The notes under the pieces were generated by a model. That model was not told where the DNA came from and did not search any database. It worked only from the letters and a program-made list of their open reading frames with translations. Below, in pieces: positions 26,816-35,501 of a DNA stretch of 64,000 bases (the stretch's first letter is position 1; every line of letters starts with the position of its first letter). Both the position numbers and the translations under genes were made by a program. Source of the DNA: Aestuariirhabdus sp049985285 (GTDB taxonomy: Bacteria > Pseudomonadota > Gammaproteobacteria > Pseudomonadales > Aestuariirhabdaceae); assembly GCF_049985285.1 (NCBI RefSeq), contig NZ_JBNIEU010000003.1, forward strand, positions 186,001 through 250,000, written 5' to 3'.

Positions 26816-27914
26816 ATGCTCGAAGTAAACCCGATTGTACAGGCTATTAAGGATCTGCAGGCGCGCACCGACGTGCTTAGGGGGTATCTTTGACTACGCT
26901 GCCAGAAAGGAGCGTCTGGTAGAGGTAGACCGGGAGCTGGAACAGCCTTCGGTTTGGGATGACCCCGACACGGCGCAGGCGCTGGGGCGCGAACGAGCGG
27001 CGCTGGAAGCGGTGGTTGCTACCATCGACAACCTCGATGAGGGGCTGGTTGACGCCCGCGATCTGCTGGACATGGCGGTGGAGGAGGATGACGCCGACAC
27101 CGTTGCCGACGTTGAAAACGATCTGGGCGATTTAACCAAGCAACTTGAACTGATGGAGTTTCGGCGGATGTTCTCCGGCGAGATGGACCCCAACAACGCG
27201 TTTCTCGATATCCAGTCCGGTTCCGGTGGCACCGAAGCCCAGGACTGGGCCAATATCTTGCTGCGTATGTACCTGCGTTGGGGGGAGAGCAAGGGCTTTA
27301 AGGTTGAGCTGATCGAAGTCTCCGCTGGCGATGTGGCGGGTATCAAGAGTGCGACCGTGCAGTTTAGCGGTGAATACGCCTTTGGTTGGTTGCGCACGGA
27401 AATCGGCGTGCACCGACTGGTGCGTAAGTCCCCCTTCGATTCGGGCAACCGTCGTCACACCTCCTTCGCGGCGGTGTTTGTCTCCCCGGAGATCGACGAC
27501 AACATCGAAATTGAAATTAATCCATCGGATCTGCGTATCGACACTTACCGCTCCAGCGGTGCCGGTGGCCAGCACGTTAACACGACCGATTCCGCAATCC
27601 GTATTACCCACGAACCCTCCGGCATCGTGGTGCAGTGCCAGAATCAGCGTTCCCAGCACCAGAACAAGGATAAGGCGATGCAGCAGCTCAAAGCCAAGCT
27701 GTACGAAATGGAGATGCAAAAGCGTAACACCGAAGCCCAGGCGTTGGAGGAGACCAAGTCCGACATCGGTTGGGGCAGCCAGATTCGCTCCTACGTGCTG
27801 GATGATCAGCGCATCAAGGACCTGCGTACCGGCGTCCAAACCAGTAATTGCGGCGCGGTGCTGGATGGCGATATTGATGAATTTATCGAAGCCAGCCTGA
27901 AAATGGGACTCTAG
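26816..27914 (+). CDS. prfB: Peptide chain release factor 2, with +1 programmed frameshift
   Basis: The zero frame starts at ATG 26816 and runs 25 codons to an in-frame TGA at 26891-26893. A Shine-Dalgarno-like AGGGGG (about 26879-26884) and the slippery CTT-TGA-C precede the shift. A +1 shift continues at GAC 26892, giving 365 residues, the usual RF2 length. RF2 reads UAA/UGA: the GGQ motif is in SSGAGGQHVNTTDSA, and the domain 2 region of the SPF tripeptide is visible (RKSPFDSGN). The shift is the known autoregulation, since low RF2 favours shifting. lysS follows, as usual. Confidence 0.97.
26879..26894 (+). promoter_or_regulatory. prfB programmed +1 frameshift site
   Basis: AGGGGGTATCTTTGAC: internal Shine-Dalgarno, three-base spacing, CTT slippery codon, UGA stop and a following C, all elements of the classical RF2 autoregulatory site. 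Confidence 0.95.
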
Positions 27915-28003
27915 CTTACAGCCTCCCCAACCCAGCGCTAACTCAATAACGAATAACGTGGCCGGGCCGTTTGTCCGGTAGTTTGTTTAACAGGAAAATG
28001 ACC

Positions 28004-29536
28004 ATGACCGATGATACTCAAACCGCTCAATCCCAGGCTCTCGAGGAGAACAAGCTGATCGCGCTGCGGCGTGAAAAGCTGGCGGATATTCGTCAGAAAC
28101 GGGTGGCTTTTCCCAATAATTTTCGCCGCGATGCGCTGGCGGCTGATCTCCAGCAAACTTACCTCGAACAGACTAAAGAGGCGTTGGCCGACGCGGGCAT
28201 TCGAGTCAAGGTTGCGGGCCGAATCATGCTCAATCGTGGCGCGTTTATGGAGCTTCAGGATGTTTCGGGGCGCATCCAGGTGTACGTTAACCGTAAGGTG
28301 CTCGATAAGGAGTTGCTGGCTGAGATCAAGCATTGGGACCTGGGAGATATTATTGGCGCCGAAGGTACCCTGGCTCGCTCCGGTAAGGGTGACCTGTACG
28401 TGGATATGGACTCTGTGCAACTGCTCACCAAATCCCTGCGTCCCCTGCCCGATAAGTTCAAAGGGCTTGAGGATACCGAAATGCGTTACCGTCAGCGCTA
28501 CGTCGACCTGATCATGAATGACGAGTCACGGGCTACCTTTGTGGTGCGCTCCAAGGTGGTGGAAGCGATTCGAACCTTTATGGCCGACAAGCAGTTTATG
28601 GAGGTCGAGACACCCATGCTGCAGGTGATCCCCGGTGGCGCGGCGGCCCGTCCCTTCGTGACCCACCACAACGCGCTGGATCTGGATATGTACCTGCGTA
28701 TCGCGCCGGAGCTTTATCTCAAGCGCCTGGTGGTCGGCGGGTTTGAGCGGGTGTTCGAGATTAACCGTAACTTCCGTAACGAAGGGCTTTCCACCCGCCA
28801 CAACCCTGAGTTCACTATGATCGAGTTCTATCAGGCCTATGCCGATTATCGCGACCTGATGGATATGACCGAAGAGATGCTGCGCTACGTAGCACAGCGG
28901 GTACTGGGTAAAGCCGAGCTCCCCTGCACCATCAAGGATAATGAAGGTAATGTGGTTGAAGAGCGGGTGTACGACTTTGGCAAGCCGTTCGAGCGCCTGA
29001 GCATGGTCGATGCAATTCTCCGCTACAACCCCGAACTCAAACGCGAGCAACTGCTCGACTACGATGCTGCCAAACAGGTGGCCGAGGCGCTGCACATCAA
29101 GGTGAAGCCGATCTGGGGGTTGGGCAAGCTACAGACCGAGATCTTCGAGGAGACGGCCGAAGAGAAGCTGATTCAGCCGACCTTTATCACCGAGTATCCG
29201 GCCGAAGTATCGCCCCTGGCCCGCCGTAACGACGACAACCCAGAGATCACCGACCGCTTTGAGTTTTTCGTCGGTGGTCGCGAAATAGCAAACGGTTTCT
29301 CCGAGTTGAACGATGCCGAGGATCAGGCCGAACGTTTCCGCCGTCAGGTAGAGGAGATGGAAGCGGGTGATGATGAAGCGATGCACTACGACGACGACTA
29401 CGTGCGTGCCCTCGAGTACGGTTTGCCACCAACGGCCGGTGAGGGTATCGGTATCGACCGTTTGGTGATGCTGTTTACCGACTCGGCCTCTATTCGCGAT
29501 GTGCTGCTATTCCCCCACATGCGTCCTCAGGCATAA
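28004..29536 (+). CDS. lysS: Lysyl-tRNA synthetase (class II)
   Basis: 510 residues from ATG 28004, with AGGA nine bases upstream; a neighbouring ATG at 27998 is less well spaced. N-terminal OB-fold anticodon-binding domain (about 60-165), then the class II catalytic core: EVETPMLQVIPGGAAARPF, motif 2 FEINRNFRNEGLSTRHNPEF and motif 3 GEGIGIDRLVMLFT. It charges tRNA-Lys. It directly follows prfB, a conserved pair. Confidence 0.98.
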   Translation: MTDDTQTAQSQALEENKLIALRREKLADIRQKRVAFPNNFRRDALAADLQQTYLEQTKEALADAGIRVKVAGRIMLNRGAFMELQDVSGRIQVYVNRKVLDKELLAEIKHWDLGDIIGAEGTLARSGKGDLYVDMDSVQLLTKSLRPLPDKFKGLEDTEMRYRQRYVDLIMNDESRATFVVRSKVVEAIRTFMADKQFMEVETPMLQVIPGGAAARPFVTHHNALDLDMYLRIAPELYLKRLVVGGFERVFEINRNFRNEGLSTRHNPEFTMIEFYQAYADYRDLMDMTEEMLRYVAQRVLGKAELPCTIKDNEGNVVEERVYDFGKPFERLSMVDAILRYNPELKREQLLDYDAAKQVAEALHIKVKPIWGLGKLQTEIFEETAEEKLIQPTFITEYPAEVSPLARRNDDNPEITDRFEFFVGGREIANGFSELNDAEDQAERFRRQVEEMEAGDDEAMHYDDDYVRALEYGLPPTAGEGIGIDRLVMLFTDSASIRDVLLFPHMRPQA

Positions 29537-29626
29537 TAGAAATCCTACGAATACCGCCGTGCCAGGGAGGGTGCGGTCGCGCATAGATCAGGATGACTCA
29601 TCGCGAGGCCCGCTAAAAATCAGTGG

Positions 29627-30367
29627 ATGAACAGTGTAAAGGGGGAGCGCACTTTGGTTGGTGAAGAGGGCAAGGCTGGCGAAAACCAGGCTGGCGTGAG
29701 AGATCTGGTTAAATACCGTGGTCGCAAGACCAGCCGCAGGGGCAGCGAACAGCGTCGTAAGACCATTCTCGAAGCAGCCCTGCGGGTTGCTATTCGTGAG
29801 GGTGTGCGGGGCATCCGTCACCGTGCGGTGGCGAAAGAAGCCGACGTGCCACTGTCGGCGACTACCTATTACTTTAAAGATATCAATGACCTGATCAGCG
29901 ATACCTTTGCGCTCTTCGTCGAGCAGACGATGGCTGAGGTCAACCGTTTCTGGGTTGAACATAGCGCCCAGCTTGAACAGCTTTATAACCAGCTCGATGA
30001 TTCCGTCGCCAGCCATCGTATCTTCGTGGCCAATATCACCGATATCGGGCAGGCATTTATTCGCATGCAACTCAGCACCCAGCGGGAGCGCCTGCTGGCC
30101 GAGCACGCCCTGCATCAGGAAGCCCTGCGCTCCAGCAGCTTGCGCGAGATGGTGCTGGGGTATCGTCAGGATCTGCTGGTTGAGCTGGTGCGCTTTTACC
30201 AGCGCCTCGGCACCAGCGAACCGGAACTGGATGCGAACCTGACCAACGCGGTGATCATGGATTGCGAATACCAGTGTCTTCTTCATGGCGAGGCGGAGCA
30301 GGACCGGGTGCCGGTGCGGGCGATTTTACACCGCCACTTTTTGCAGACGCTGGGTTTGGCCGAGTAG
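29627..30367 (+). CDS. TetR family transcriptional regulator
   Basis: 246 residues. The N-terminal helix-turn-helix begins RRKTILEAALRVAIREGVRG and includes AVAKEADVPLSATTYYF (about 45-90). The C-terminal ligand domain is all-helical. The first 35 residues are basic and poorly conserved, so the true start may be later. A TetR gene just downstream of lysS is, from memory, also found in Pseudomonas. Target genes are not evident; the TIGR00266 gene downstream is one candidate. Confidence 0.85.
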   Translation: MNSVKGERTLVGEEGKAGENQAGVRDLVKYRGRKTSRRGSEQRRKTILEAALRVAIREGVRGIRHRAVAKEADVPLSATTYYFKDINDLISDTFALFVEQTMAEVNRFWVEHSAQLEQLYNQLDDSVASHRIFVANITDIGQAFIRMQLSTQRERLLAEHALHQEALRSSSLREMVLGYRQDLLVELVRFYQRLGTSEPELDANLTNAVIMDCEYQCLLHGEAEQDRVPVRAILHRHFLQTLGLAE

Positions 30368-30503
30368 CCATCGGCTGGATTGCGCGCAAGTGGCCTGCTG
30401 AATCGGGCGCTGTCTGCTAGAAATAGAGTACGAGTGTTCAACGGGTTGATCTGCTCCTCAGGGGGCGTTTTACCCAAGAGTGCAGGGTAACAGGGAGAGA
30501 GAT

Positions 30504-31253
30504 ATGCAGAGTCACGAAGTGGATTACAATATTATTGGCCACGATATGCAGATGGTCGAAGTGGAGCTGGACCCGGCAGAGGCAGTGATCGCCGAGGCCG
30601 GGGTCATGACCTATATGGAGCAGGGGATCGCCTTCGAGACCCGCATGGGTGATGGTGCCGACGCGGATCAGGGGATGATGGGCAAGCTGTTTAGCGCCGG
30701 CAAGCGCATGATCACAGGGGAATCTCTTTTCTTGACCCATTTTACTAACGAGGGAGAGGGTAAGCAGAAGGTCGCGTTCGCGGCACCCTATCCGGGCTCG
30801 GTCATTCCCGTCAACCTCGCCGAAATCGGTGGCCAGTTGACCTGCCAGAAAGACTCCTTTCTCTGTGCGGCCCGTGGCACCAAGGTGGGAATTGCACTGA
30901 ATAAGCGTATCGGTTCCGGTTTTTTTGGCGGCGAAGGCTTTATCCTGCAAAAGCTGGAGGGCGACGGCATGGTGTTTGTGCACGCCGGGGGTACGGTGAT
31001 GCGCAAGGAGTTAAACAACGAAATCCTGCGCCTCGATACCGGTTGCCTGGTGGCGTTCTCTCAGGGAATCGAATACGACATAGCCCTCAGTGGCGGCCTC
31101 AAGAGCATGCTCTTTGGTGGCGAAGGCATGGTGATGGCAACCCTCAGTGGCACCGGCTCGGTGTGGATTCAGAGCCTGCCGTTTTCGCGTCTGGCTGATC
31201 GTATTTTGGCCCATGCGCCTAATGCCGGTGGTTCCAGTAAAGGGGAGAGTTAG
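30504..31253 (+). CDS. AIM24/TIGR00266 family protein
   Basis: 249 residues from ATG 30504, with GGGAGAGAG just upstream. Family features: SHEVDYNIIGHDMQMVEVEL opening, EAGVMTYMEQGI, SGFFGGEGFILQKLEGDGMV and a final GTGSVWIQSLPFSRLADRI. The fold is a duplicated beta-barrel related to the tryptophan RNA-binding attenuator superfamily. Molecular function unknown. The two small membrane protein genes after it read the same way. Confidence 0.88.
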   Translation: MQSHEVDYNIIGHDMQMVEVELDPAEAVIAEAGVMTYMEQGIAFETRMGDGADADQGMMGKLFSAGKRMITGESLFLTHFTNEGEGKQKVAFAAPYPGSVIPVNLAEIGGQLTCQKDSFLCAARGTKVGIALNKRIGSGFFGGEGFILQKLEGDGMVFVHAGGTVMRKELNNEILRLDTGCLVAFSQGIEYDIALSGGLKSMLFGGEGMVMATLSGTGSVWIQSLPFSRLADRILAHAPNAGGSSKGES

Positions 31254-31354
31254 TCCGTCGTTGTTTGGCTATCGCGCCGGGCGACGGTGCGAGTGGGCTG
31301 CGTGAGTCAATAGGGTACCCCCAGGAGCGGGTAGGTTATTTTATGGGAGTTGGA

Positions 31355-31552
31355 ATGAAGACGTTGTTGTTGGGTGTGGTACTGGGTCTGGTCGCTGGCT
31401 TGTGGGTGGGGGTTAACCTGGGTAAGGGGCAGGATATTTGGGAAAACCCTTTTCAGGATAACTCTCTCAAAGGGCGTCTGGAGCAAAGCGGTCGCACCAT
31501 CGGGGATGCACTCAAAGACAGCGCCGATGCCGTGCGTGACTCGGTGAAGTAG
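31355..31552 (+). CDS. Small inner membrane protein
   Basis: 65 residues from ATG 31355, with GGGAG seven bases upstream. One N-terminal transmembrane segment (LLLGVVLGLVAGLWVGVNLG) precedes a short polar tail with an amphipathic, charged helix (LKGRLEQSGRTIGDALKDSA). A longer frame from 31265 lacks a good start. No family recognised. It precedes another small anchored protein by nine bases. Confidence 0.65.
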   Translation: MKTLLLGVVLGLVAGLWVGVNLGKGQDIWENPFQDNSLKGRLEQSGRTIGDALKDSADAVRDSVK

Positions 31553-31561
31553 GAGGCTGCC

Positions 31562-31873
31562 ATGGACAGTTCGATAAAGGATAATCGGCCCTTGCAGTTG
31601 ATTCTGACCGCTCTTGGCACGGTGCTGGTCACCGTAGCCATGCTACATTTTAAGGGCTTTCTGAAACACTCCTCGGTAGAGGACGGTATCGTCTACGAGG
31701 GCTTTAGCATGATTTTGAATGTTCCCGAGATGGATCAATACGTCTCTGCCAGGGCCGCCAAGCAGCGGGCCGTCTGTGCACAGGGTTTTTTGATGATCGA
31801 GTCGGTCGAGGGGCCGGCCAAAATCGGGTTGCTGGTGGATAGCCAGCGTCGTGCTATACGTTGCGATTTCTGA
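31562..31873 (+). CDS. Small membrane-anchored protein of unknown function
   Basis: 103 residues with one hydrophobic segment (about 11-30) and a soluble domain that contains two cysteines and ends RRAIRCDF. An AGGAGG ribosome binding site precedes the ATG. Its last 20 bases overlap the convergent HDOD gene. Unknown; likely co-expressed with the previous small protein. Confidence 0.65.
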   Translation: MDSSIKDNRPLQLILTALGTVLVTVAMLHFKGFLKHSSVEDGIVYEGFSMILNVPEMDQYVSARAAKQRAVCAQGFLMIESVEGPAKIGLLVDSQRRAIRCDF

Positions 31874-32771
31874 GCGTAGGAATAACCGGGCGGCGCGGGG
31901 TCGGTGGTGGCGGTGGCGTCAGGCTCCCCCCCAGCAACAGCAGCACCTCTTCGATCTCCGGGCGCAGGTGTTCAAATAACCCCAGCCCACGGGGCATTCG
32001 CATCAGCGCAAAGATCGATTTGTTGTAGATCGGCATCGACTCCAGCTCAGGAAGGTTAAAACGTTGGGGGCTATGGCCCAAAGCCAGGTGGCGCGCAAGG
32101 ATCGAAAGATCCACCAGATCGTAGGGCAGCCGACTATCCCGTAGCCAGTGGTTGCGCTGTCGGATAGCATCCACGAAAAGCCCGTCCAGCCCCCAGAATT
32201 TGAGCAGTACCACGCCGATATCTCCCCCCACCTCATCGAACATTCGATACACTTCGCTGGGCTCGTTTAACAGATCGGGCTGGTCTTCCAGGTGGACCAG
32301 TAGTAACAGGCAACCAATCTCCTGCATGAGCCCTGCCAGCATCGCCTGATCGGGCTCGATCACTGTACTGTGTTTGGCCAGCACCGAGCAGATGGCTGCG
32401 GTTCTTAGGCTACGGTGCCAAAGCTCGCGCATATATTGCATAAGCTGCGGGCTGCGGGAGAAAAACAGGTTTTTGATGCTGTAGGTGGTTGCGATGTTGC
32501 TGGTCGCGCTGGCCCCCATGCGCTGAATAGCGGTTTTCAGGTCTCGTGCGGGGGTGGGCTGGCGGTAGAGGGGGGAGTCGGCCATCTTCAGCAAGTGACC
32601 GCTTAAAGCCGGGTCGCCCAACAGCAGCTGCACCAGATCTTGCAGGTGGTAGTCGCTATGGGCGATGGTTTGGCGAATGCGCAGGGAAACGTCGGGCAGG
32701 CAGGGTAACTCCACTTTGCCATCCAGAATTCGTTTGTACAGCGTCAGGTGAAACCCTTTTCCCGTGGCCAT
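31854..32771 (-). CDS. HDOD domain protein
   Basis: About 305 residues from ATG 32771, which has a GGGGGAG site; TTG 32810 is the longest frame. The HDOD domain spans about 10-210: LPCLPDVSLRIRQTI, DPALSGHLLKMADSPLY, then IQRMGASATSNIATTYSIKN. HDOD proteins are degenerate HD-domain proteins often tied to signalling and motility. No GGDEF, EAL or receiver domain is attached. The C-terminal 95 residues have no recognised domain and end in a proline-rich segment. Confidence 0.85.
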   Translation of the reverse strand: MATGKGFHLTLYKRILDGKVELPCLPDVSLRIRQTIAHSDYHLQDLVQLLLGDPALSGHLLKMADSPLYRQPTPARDLKTAIQRMGASATSNIATTYSIKNLFFSRSPQLMQYMRELWHRSLRTAAICSVLAKHSTVIEPDQAMLAGLMQEIGCLLLLVHLEDQPDLLNEPSEVYRMFDEVGGDIGVVLLKFWGLDGLFVDAIRQRNHWLRDSRLPYDLVDLSILARHLALGHSPQRFNLPELESMPIYNKSIFALMRMPRGLGLFEHLRPEIEEVLLLLGGSLTPPPPPTPRRPVIPTLRNRNV

Positions 32772-32837
32772 CAGCTCCCCCATCGCGACTACTGCCTGGG
32801 CTCCGGTCAATTGTAGCCCTCTACCCGGGGTTGTGCA

Positions 32838-34487
32838 TCAGTCGCCGAGTTCGTTTTCCCAGACTACGGTATCCGCCAGTTTGAGATCGAGCAGGTGTCC
32901 GTAACGACTCTCCAGCTTATCGCGCTTGATTTTCAGGGTCGGGGTGAGCAGTCCGTTGTCAATGTCCCAGCTCTCGTCAGATACGATCAGGTGATCGAGC
33001 TTTTGGTGGCTCTCCAGCTCGGCGTTAACGGCCAGGAGGGTCTTTTTTAGCCCCTGCTCCAGGGCGGAAGTATGTTCTCGCGCCTGTTCATTGAGGACGA
33101 TAACCGCCACCGGCTGTTTGCGACCCGACCCCATCACACAGACCTGGTCGATATCGTGGTTGCGCGCCAGCTTGCTTTCAATCGGCACCGGGGCGACATA
33201 TTTGCCTTTGCCGGTTTTGAACTGCTCCTTGACCCGCCCGATGATCTCCCAGGCGCCATCGGCGCGGTGGTTAGCGCGATCGCCGGTGCGGAACCAACCA
33301 TCGACAAACGCCTCTGCGGTGGCCTCGGGATTGAGGTAATACTCGCGGAACACAGCATCGCCGCGAATCAGTACCTCGCCCTCGTCGGAGAGCTTCATCT
33401 CGACGCAGCTCTGGGGTACGCCGATGGTGCCTAGCCGACTCATGGAGAAGGGGTTGTTACCGCAGGAGAGCCCCGAGGTTTCGGTCATTCCCCAGCCCTC
33501 TGAAATATGGATATCCAGCGCCGCGTACCAGCGCAGGATCTCGGCCGAGATCGGGGCCGAACCGGAACCGAACAGGCGCGCTCGGTTTAATCCCAGTGCG
33601 GTGCGAATCTTGCGCCGCACCAGGGTGTTGAGAAAAGGGATTTTGAGCAGTAGCTGCAGCTTTTTCTGGGGCATCTGTGCCAGCACCTGGCCCTGGAACT
33701 TAGTCCACAGGCGGGGTACGGAAACAAACAGCGACGGCTGGGCGTGTTTGACGTCATCGATAAAGGTGTCGAGGGACTCCACAAAGTAGATCTCGACCTG
33801 CGAATAGAGAGAGGGCAGCTCAACCACGCAGCGCTCGGTAATATGGGCCAGCGGCAGGTACGACATGGTGCTGTCGTCGGGTTCCGCTGTATATATTTTG
33901 GTAAAGGCGCAGGCGGAGGAGGAGATGTTACGGTAACTGAGTACAACCCCCTTGGGTAAACCGGTGGAGCCGGAGGTATAGACCAGGGTTGCGATGTCGT
34001 CGGCCTCGGGTTCATGTACCTGTTGCAGCGGCTCGTAGCGGGTTAGCCAGTCGCTCCACTGCTGCTGGCAATCCAGTGTTGGGTAGGGGTAGGCGATGCG
34101 CAGCAGCTCTTCGGGTATCGCCTCACGGCCAGCATCCATGCCGTCGAGCTTACCCACGAAGACCGCCCGGGCCTGACTATGCTGGAGTATATGACGGATC
34201 GTTTCGGCCCCTGCGGTGGCGTAGATCGGCACACTGACCATACCTGCCATCATGATGGCGAAATCACTGATAAACCACTCGGCGCTGTTTTTCGCGAAGA
34301 TCGCGATGCGGTCTCCCGTTTCAAATCCCTGAGCTCTTAGGCCATTGGCGATACAGCGTGCCTGATGGTCCACTTCACGCCAGTTGAGCGTTGTCCACTG
34401 GCGATTGCTGGGTTGGTGCAGATAGGGCTTGTCGGGGCAGTTGGCGACGTTGTGGGCCAGCTGTGCTAACGGAAGTCGGTAGTCCAT
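32838..34487 (-). CDS. Long-chain acyl-CoA synthetase (AMP-binding)
   Basis: 549 residues from ATG 34487; the longer frame to 34568 adds 27 poorly conserved residues. Adenylate-forming motifs: TLVYTSGSTGLPKGVVLSY (about 155), LFGSGSAPISAEILRWY, ISEGWGMTETSG, WFRTGDRANHRADG and the C-terminal lysine region TPTLKIKRDKLES. It resembles the FAA1-like AMP-dependent synthetases that activate fatty acids. Divergent from ung. Substrate chain length cannot be told. Confidence 0.88.
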   Translation of the reverse strand: MDYRLPLAQLAHNVANCPDKPYLHQPSNRQWTTLNWREVDHQARCIANGLRAQGFETGDRIAIFAKNSAEWFISDFAIMMAGMVSVPIYATAGAETIRHILQHSQARAVFVGKLDGMDAGREAIPEELLRIAYPYPTLDCQQQWSDWLTRYEPLQQVHEPEADDIATLVYTSGSTGLPKGVVLSYRNISSSACAFTKIYTAEPDDSTMSYLPLAHITERCVVELPSLYSQVEIYFVESLDTFIDDVKHAQPSLFVSVPRLWTKFQGQVLAQMPQKKLQLLLKIPFLNTLVRRKIRTALGLNRARLFGSGSAPISAEILRWYAALDIHISEGWGMTETSGLSCGNNPFSMSRLGTIGVPQSCVEMKLSDEGEVLIRGDAVFREYYLNPEATAEAFVDGWFRTGDRANHRADGAWEIIGRVKEQFKTGKGKYVAPVPIESKLARNHDIDQVCVMGSGRKQPVAVIVLNEQAREHTSALEQGLKKTLLAVNAELESHQKLDHLIVSDESWDIDNGLLTPTLKIKRDKLESRYGHLLDLKLADTVVWENELGD

Positions 34488-34692
34488 AGGATGCTCACTG
34501 TTATTTTTATGGTGATCGCACAGGGGCGACGCTCCTCTCATTGCAGCAAAGGATGGGGAGGAGGGCAAGGTTCAGGGGCAAACTATCTATCTGGTGAATG
34601 ATGGATCAGGGTGCCGTAGTGATAGTCTGCACCGGCTTTGGCTATAATCGGACGCGTCTGCGGCGCAATTGACCACTCAGGAAATCCAAACA

Positions 34693-35388
34693 ATGATGAG
34701 ATCGACTCAGCTTGAACCGGGTTGGAAGGCGGTGTTGGGAGGGGCGTTCGACGACCCCTATATGGTGAACTTGGAAAACTATTTACTGCAACAGAAGCAG
34801 GCGGGTAAAACCATCTATCCAGATGATGGGGAGATCTTCAACGCGTTCAATACCACCCCCTTCGACCAGGTTAAAGTGGTGATTCTGGGGCAAGATCCCT
34901 ACCACGGCGAGGGACAGGCCCATGGCCTTTGCTTTTCGGTGCGCCCTGAGGTTCGTATCCCTCCTTCGTTGATAAATATTTACAAGGAGCTGGAGCGCGA
35001 TCTGGGCATCGATCGGGTGGGGCATGGCTACCTGATCTCCTGGGCTCGACAGGGGGTACTGCTGTTGAACTCGGTGCTGACGGTCGAGCAGGCGCAGGCG
35101 GCCTCCCATCAAAAACAGGGTTGGGAAACCTTTACCGACCGCGCCATCGCCGAGCTGAACGCCCGGCGTGACGGATTGGTCTTTATGTTGTGGGGTGGCT
35201 ACGCCCAGCGTAAGGGGGCCTTTATCGATGAACACCGTCATCTGGTGCTCCGCGCTCCTCATCCCTCGCCACTGTCCGCCCATCGCGGGTTTCTGGGGTG
35301 TGGCCATTTTTCCGCTGCCAATCGTTGGCTGACGCAACGCCACTGCGAACCCATAGAGTGGCAGTTGCCCCAGAACCCCGATGATTAA
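34693..35388 (+). CDS. ung: Uracil-DNA glycosylase
   Basis: 231 residues from ATG 34693, with AGGAAA ten bases upstream. Family 1 motifs: GQDPYHGEGQAHGLCFSV with the catalytic aspartate, LLNSVLTVE, and HPSPLSAHRGFLGCGHF with the catalytic histidine. It removes uracil from DNA to start base excision repair. A TATAAT at 34643-34648 is a likely -10. The recCBD genes follow. Confidence 0.97.
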   Translation: MMRSTQLEPGWKAVLGGAFDDPYMVNLENYLLQQKQAGKTIYPDDGEIFNAFNTTPFDQVKVVILGQDPYHGEGQAHGLCFSVRPEVRIPPSLINIYKELERDLGIDRVGHGYLISWARQGVLLLNSVLTVEQAQAASHQKQGWETFTDRAIAELNARRDGLVFMLWGGYAQRKGAFIDEHRHLVLRAPHPSPLSAHRGFLGCGHFSAANRWLTQRHCEPIEWQLPQNPDD

Positions 35389-35402
35389 ACGGGCTCTGCT
35401 AA

Positions 35403-35425
35403 ACCTGTCGCAATAGACGACAGGT
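35403..35425 (+). terminator. Hairpin between ung and recC
   Basis: Perfect 8-bp stem ACCTGTCG / CGACAGGT with a seven-base loop but no T-run. It may be a weak terminator or an mRNA end-protecting structure. Confidence 0.3.
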
Positions 35426-35501
35426 AGGTGGGAGACCCTATGGTCAAGCTGCACCGCCTCGGGTAGCCTGTAGCACTATCTTTTAAGGGTCTGGACCTGC
35501 G

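Noticed and set aside
26835..26890. Start of prfB at 26835 in the shifted frame
   Set aside because: The zero-frame ATG 26816 with slippery CTT-TGA-C gives the correct N-terminus and length.
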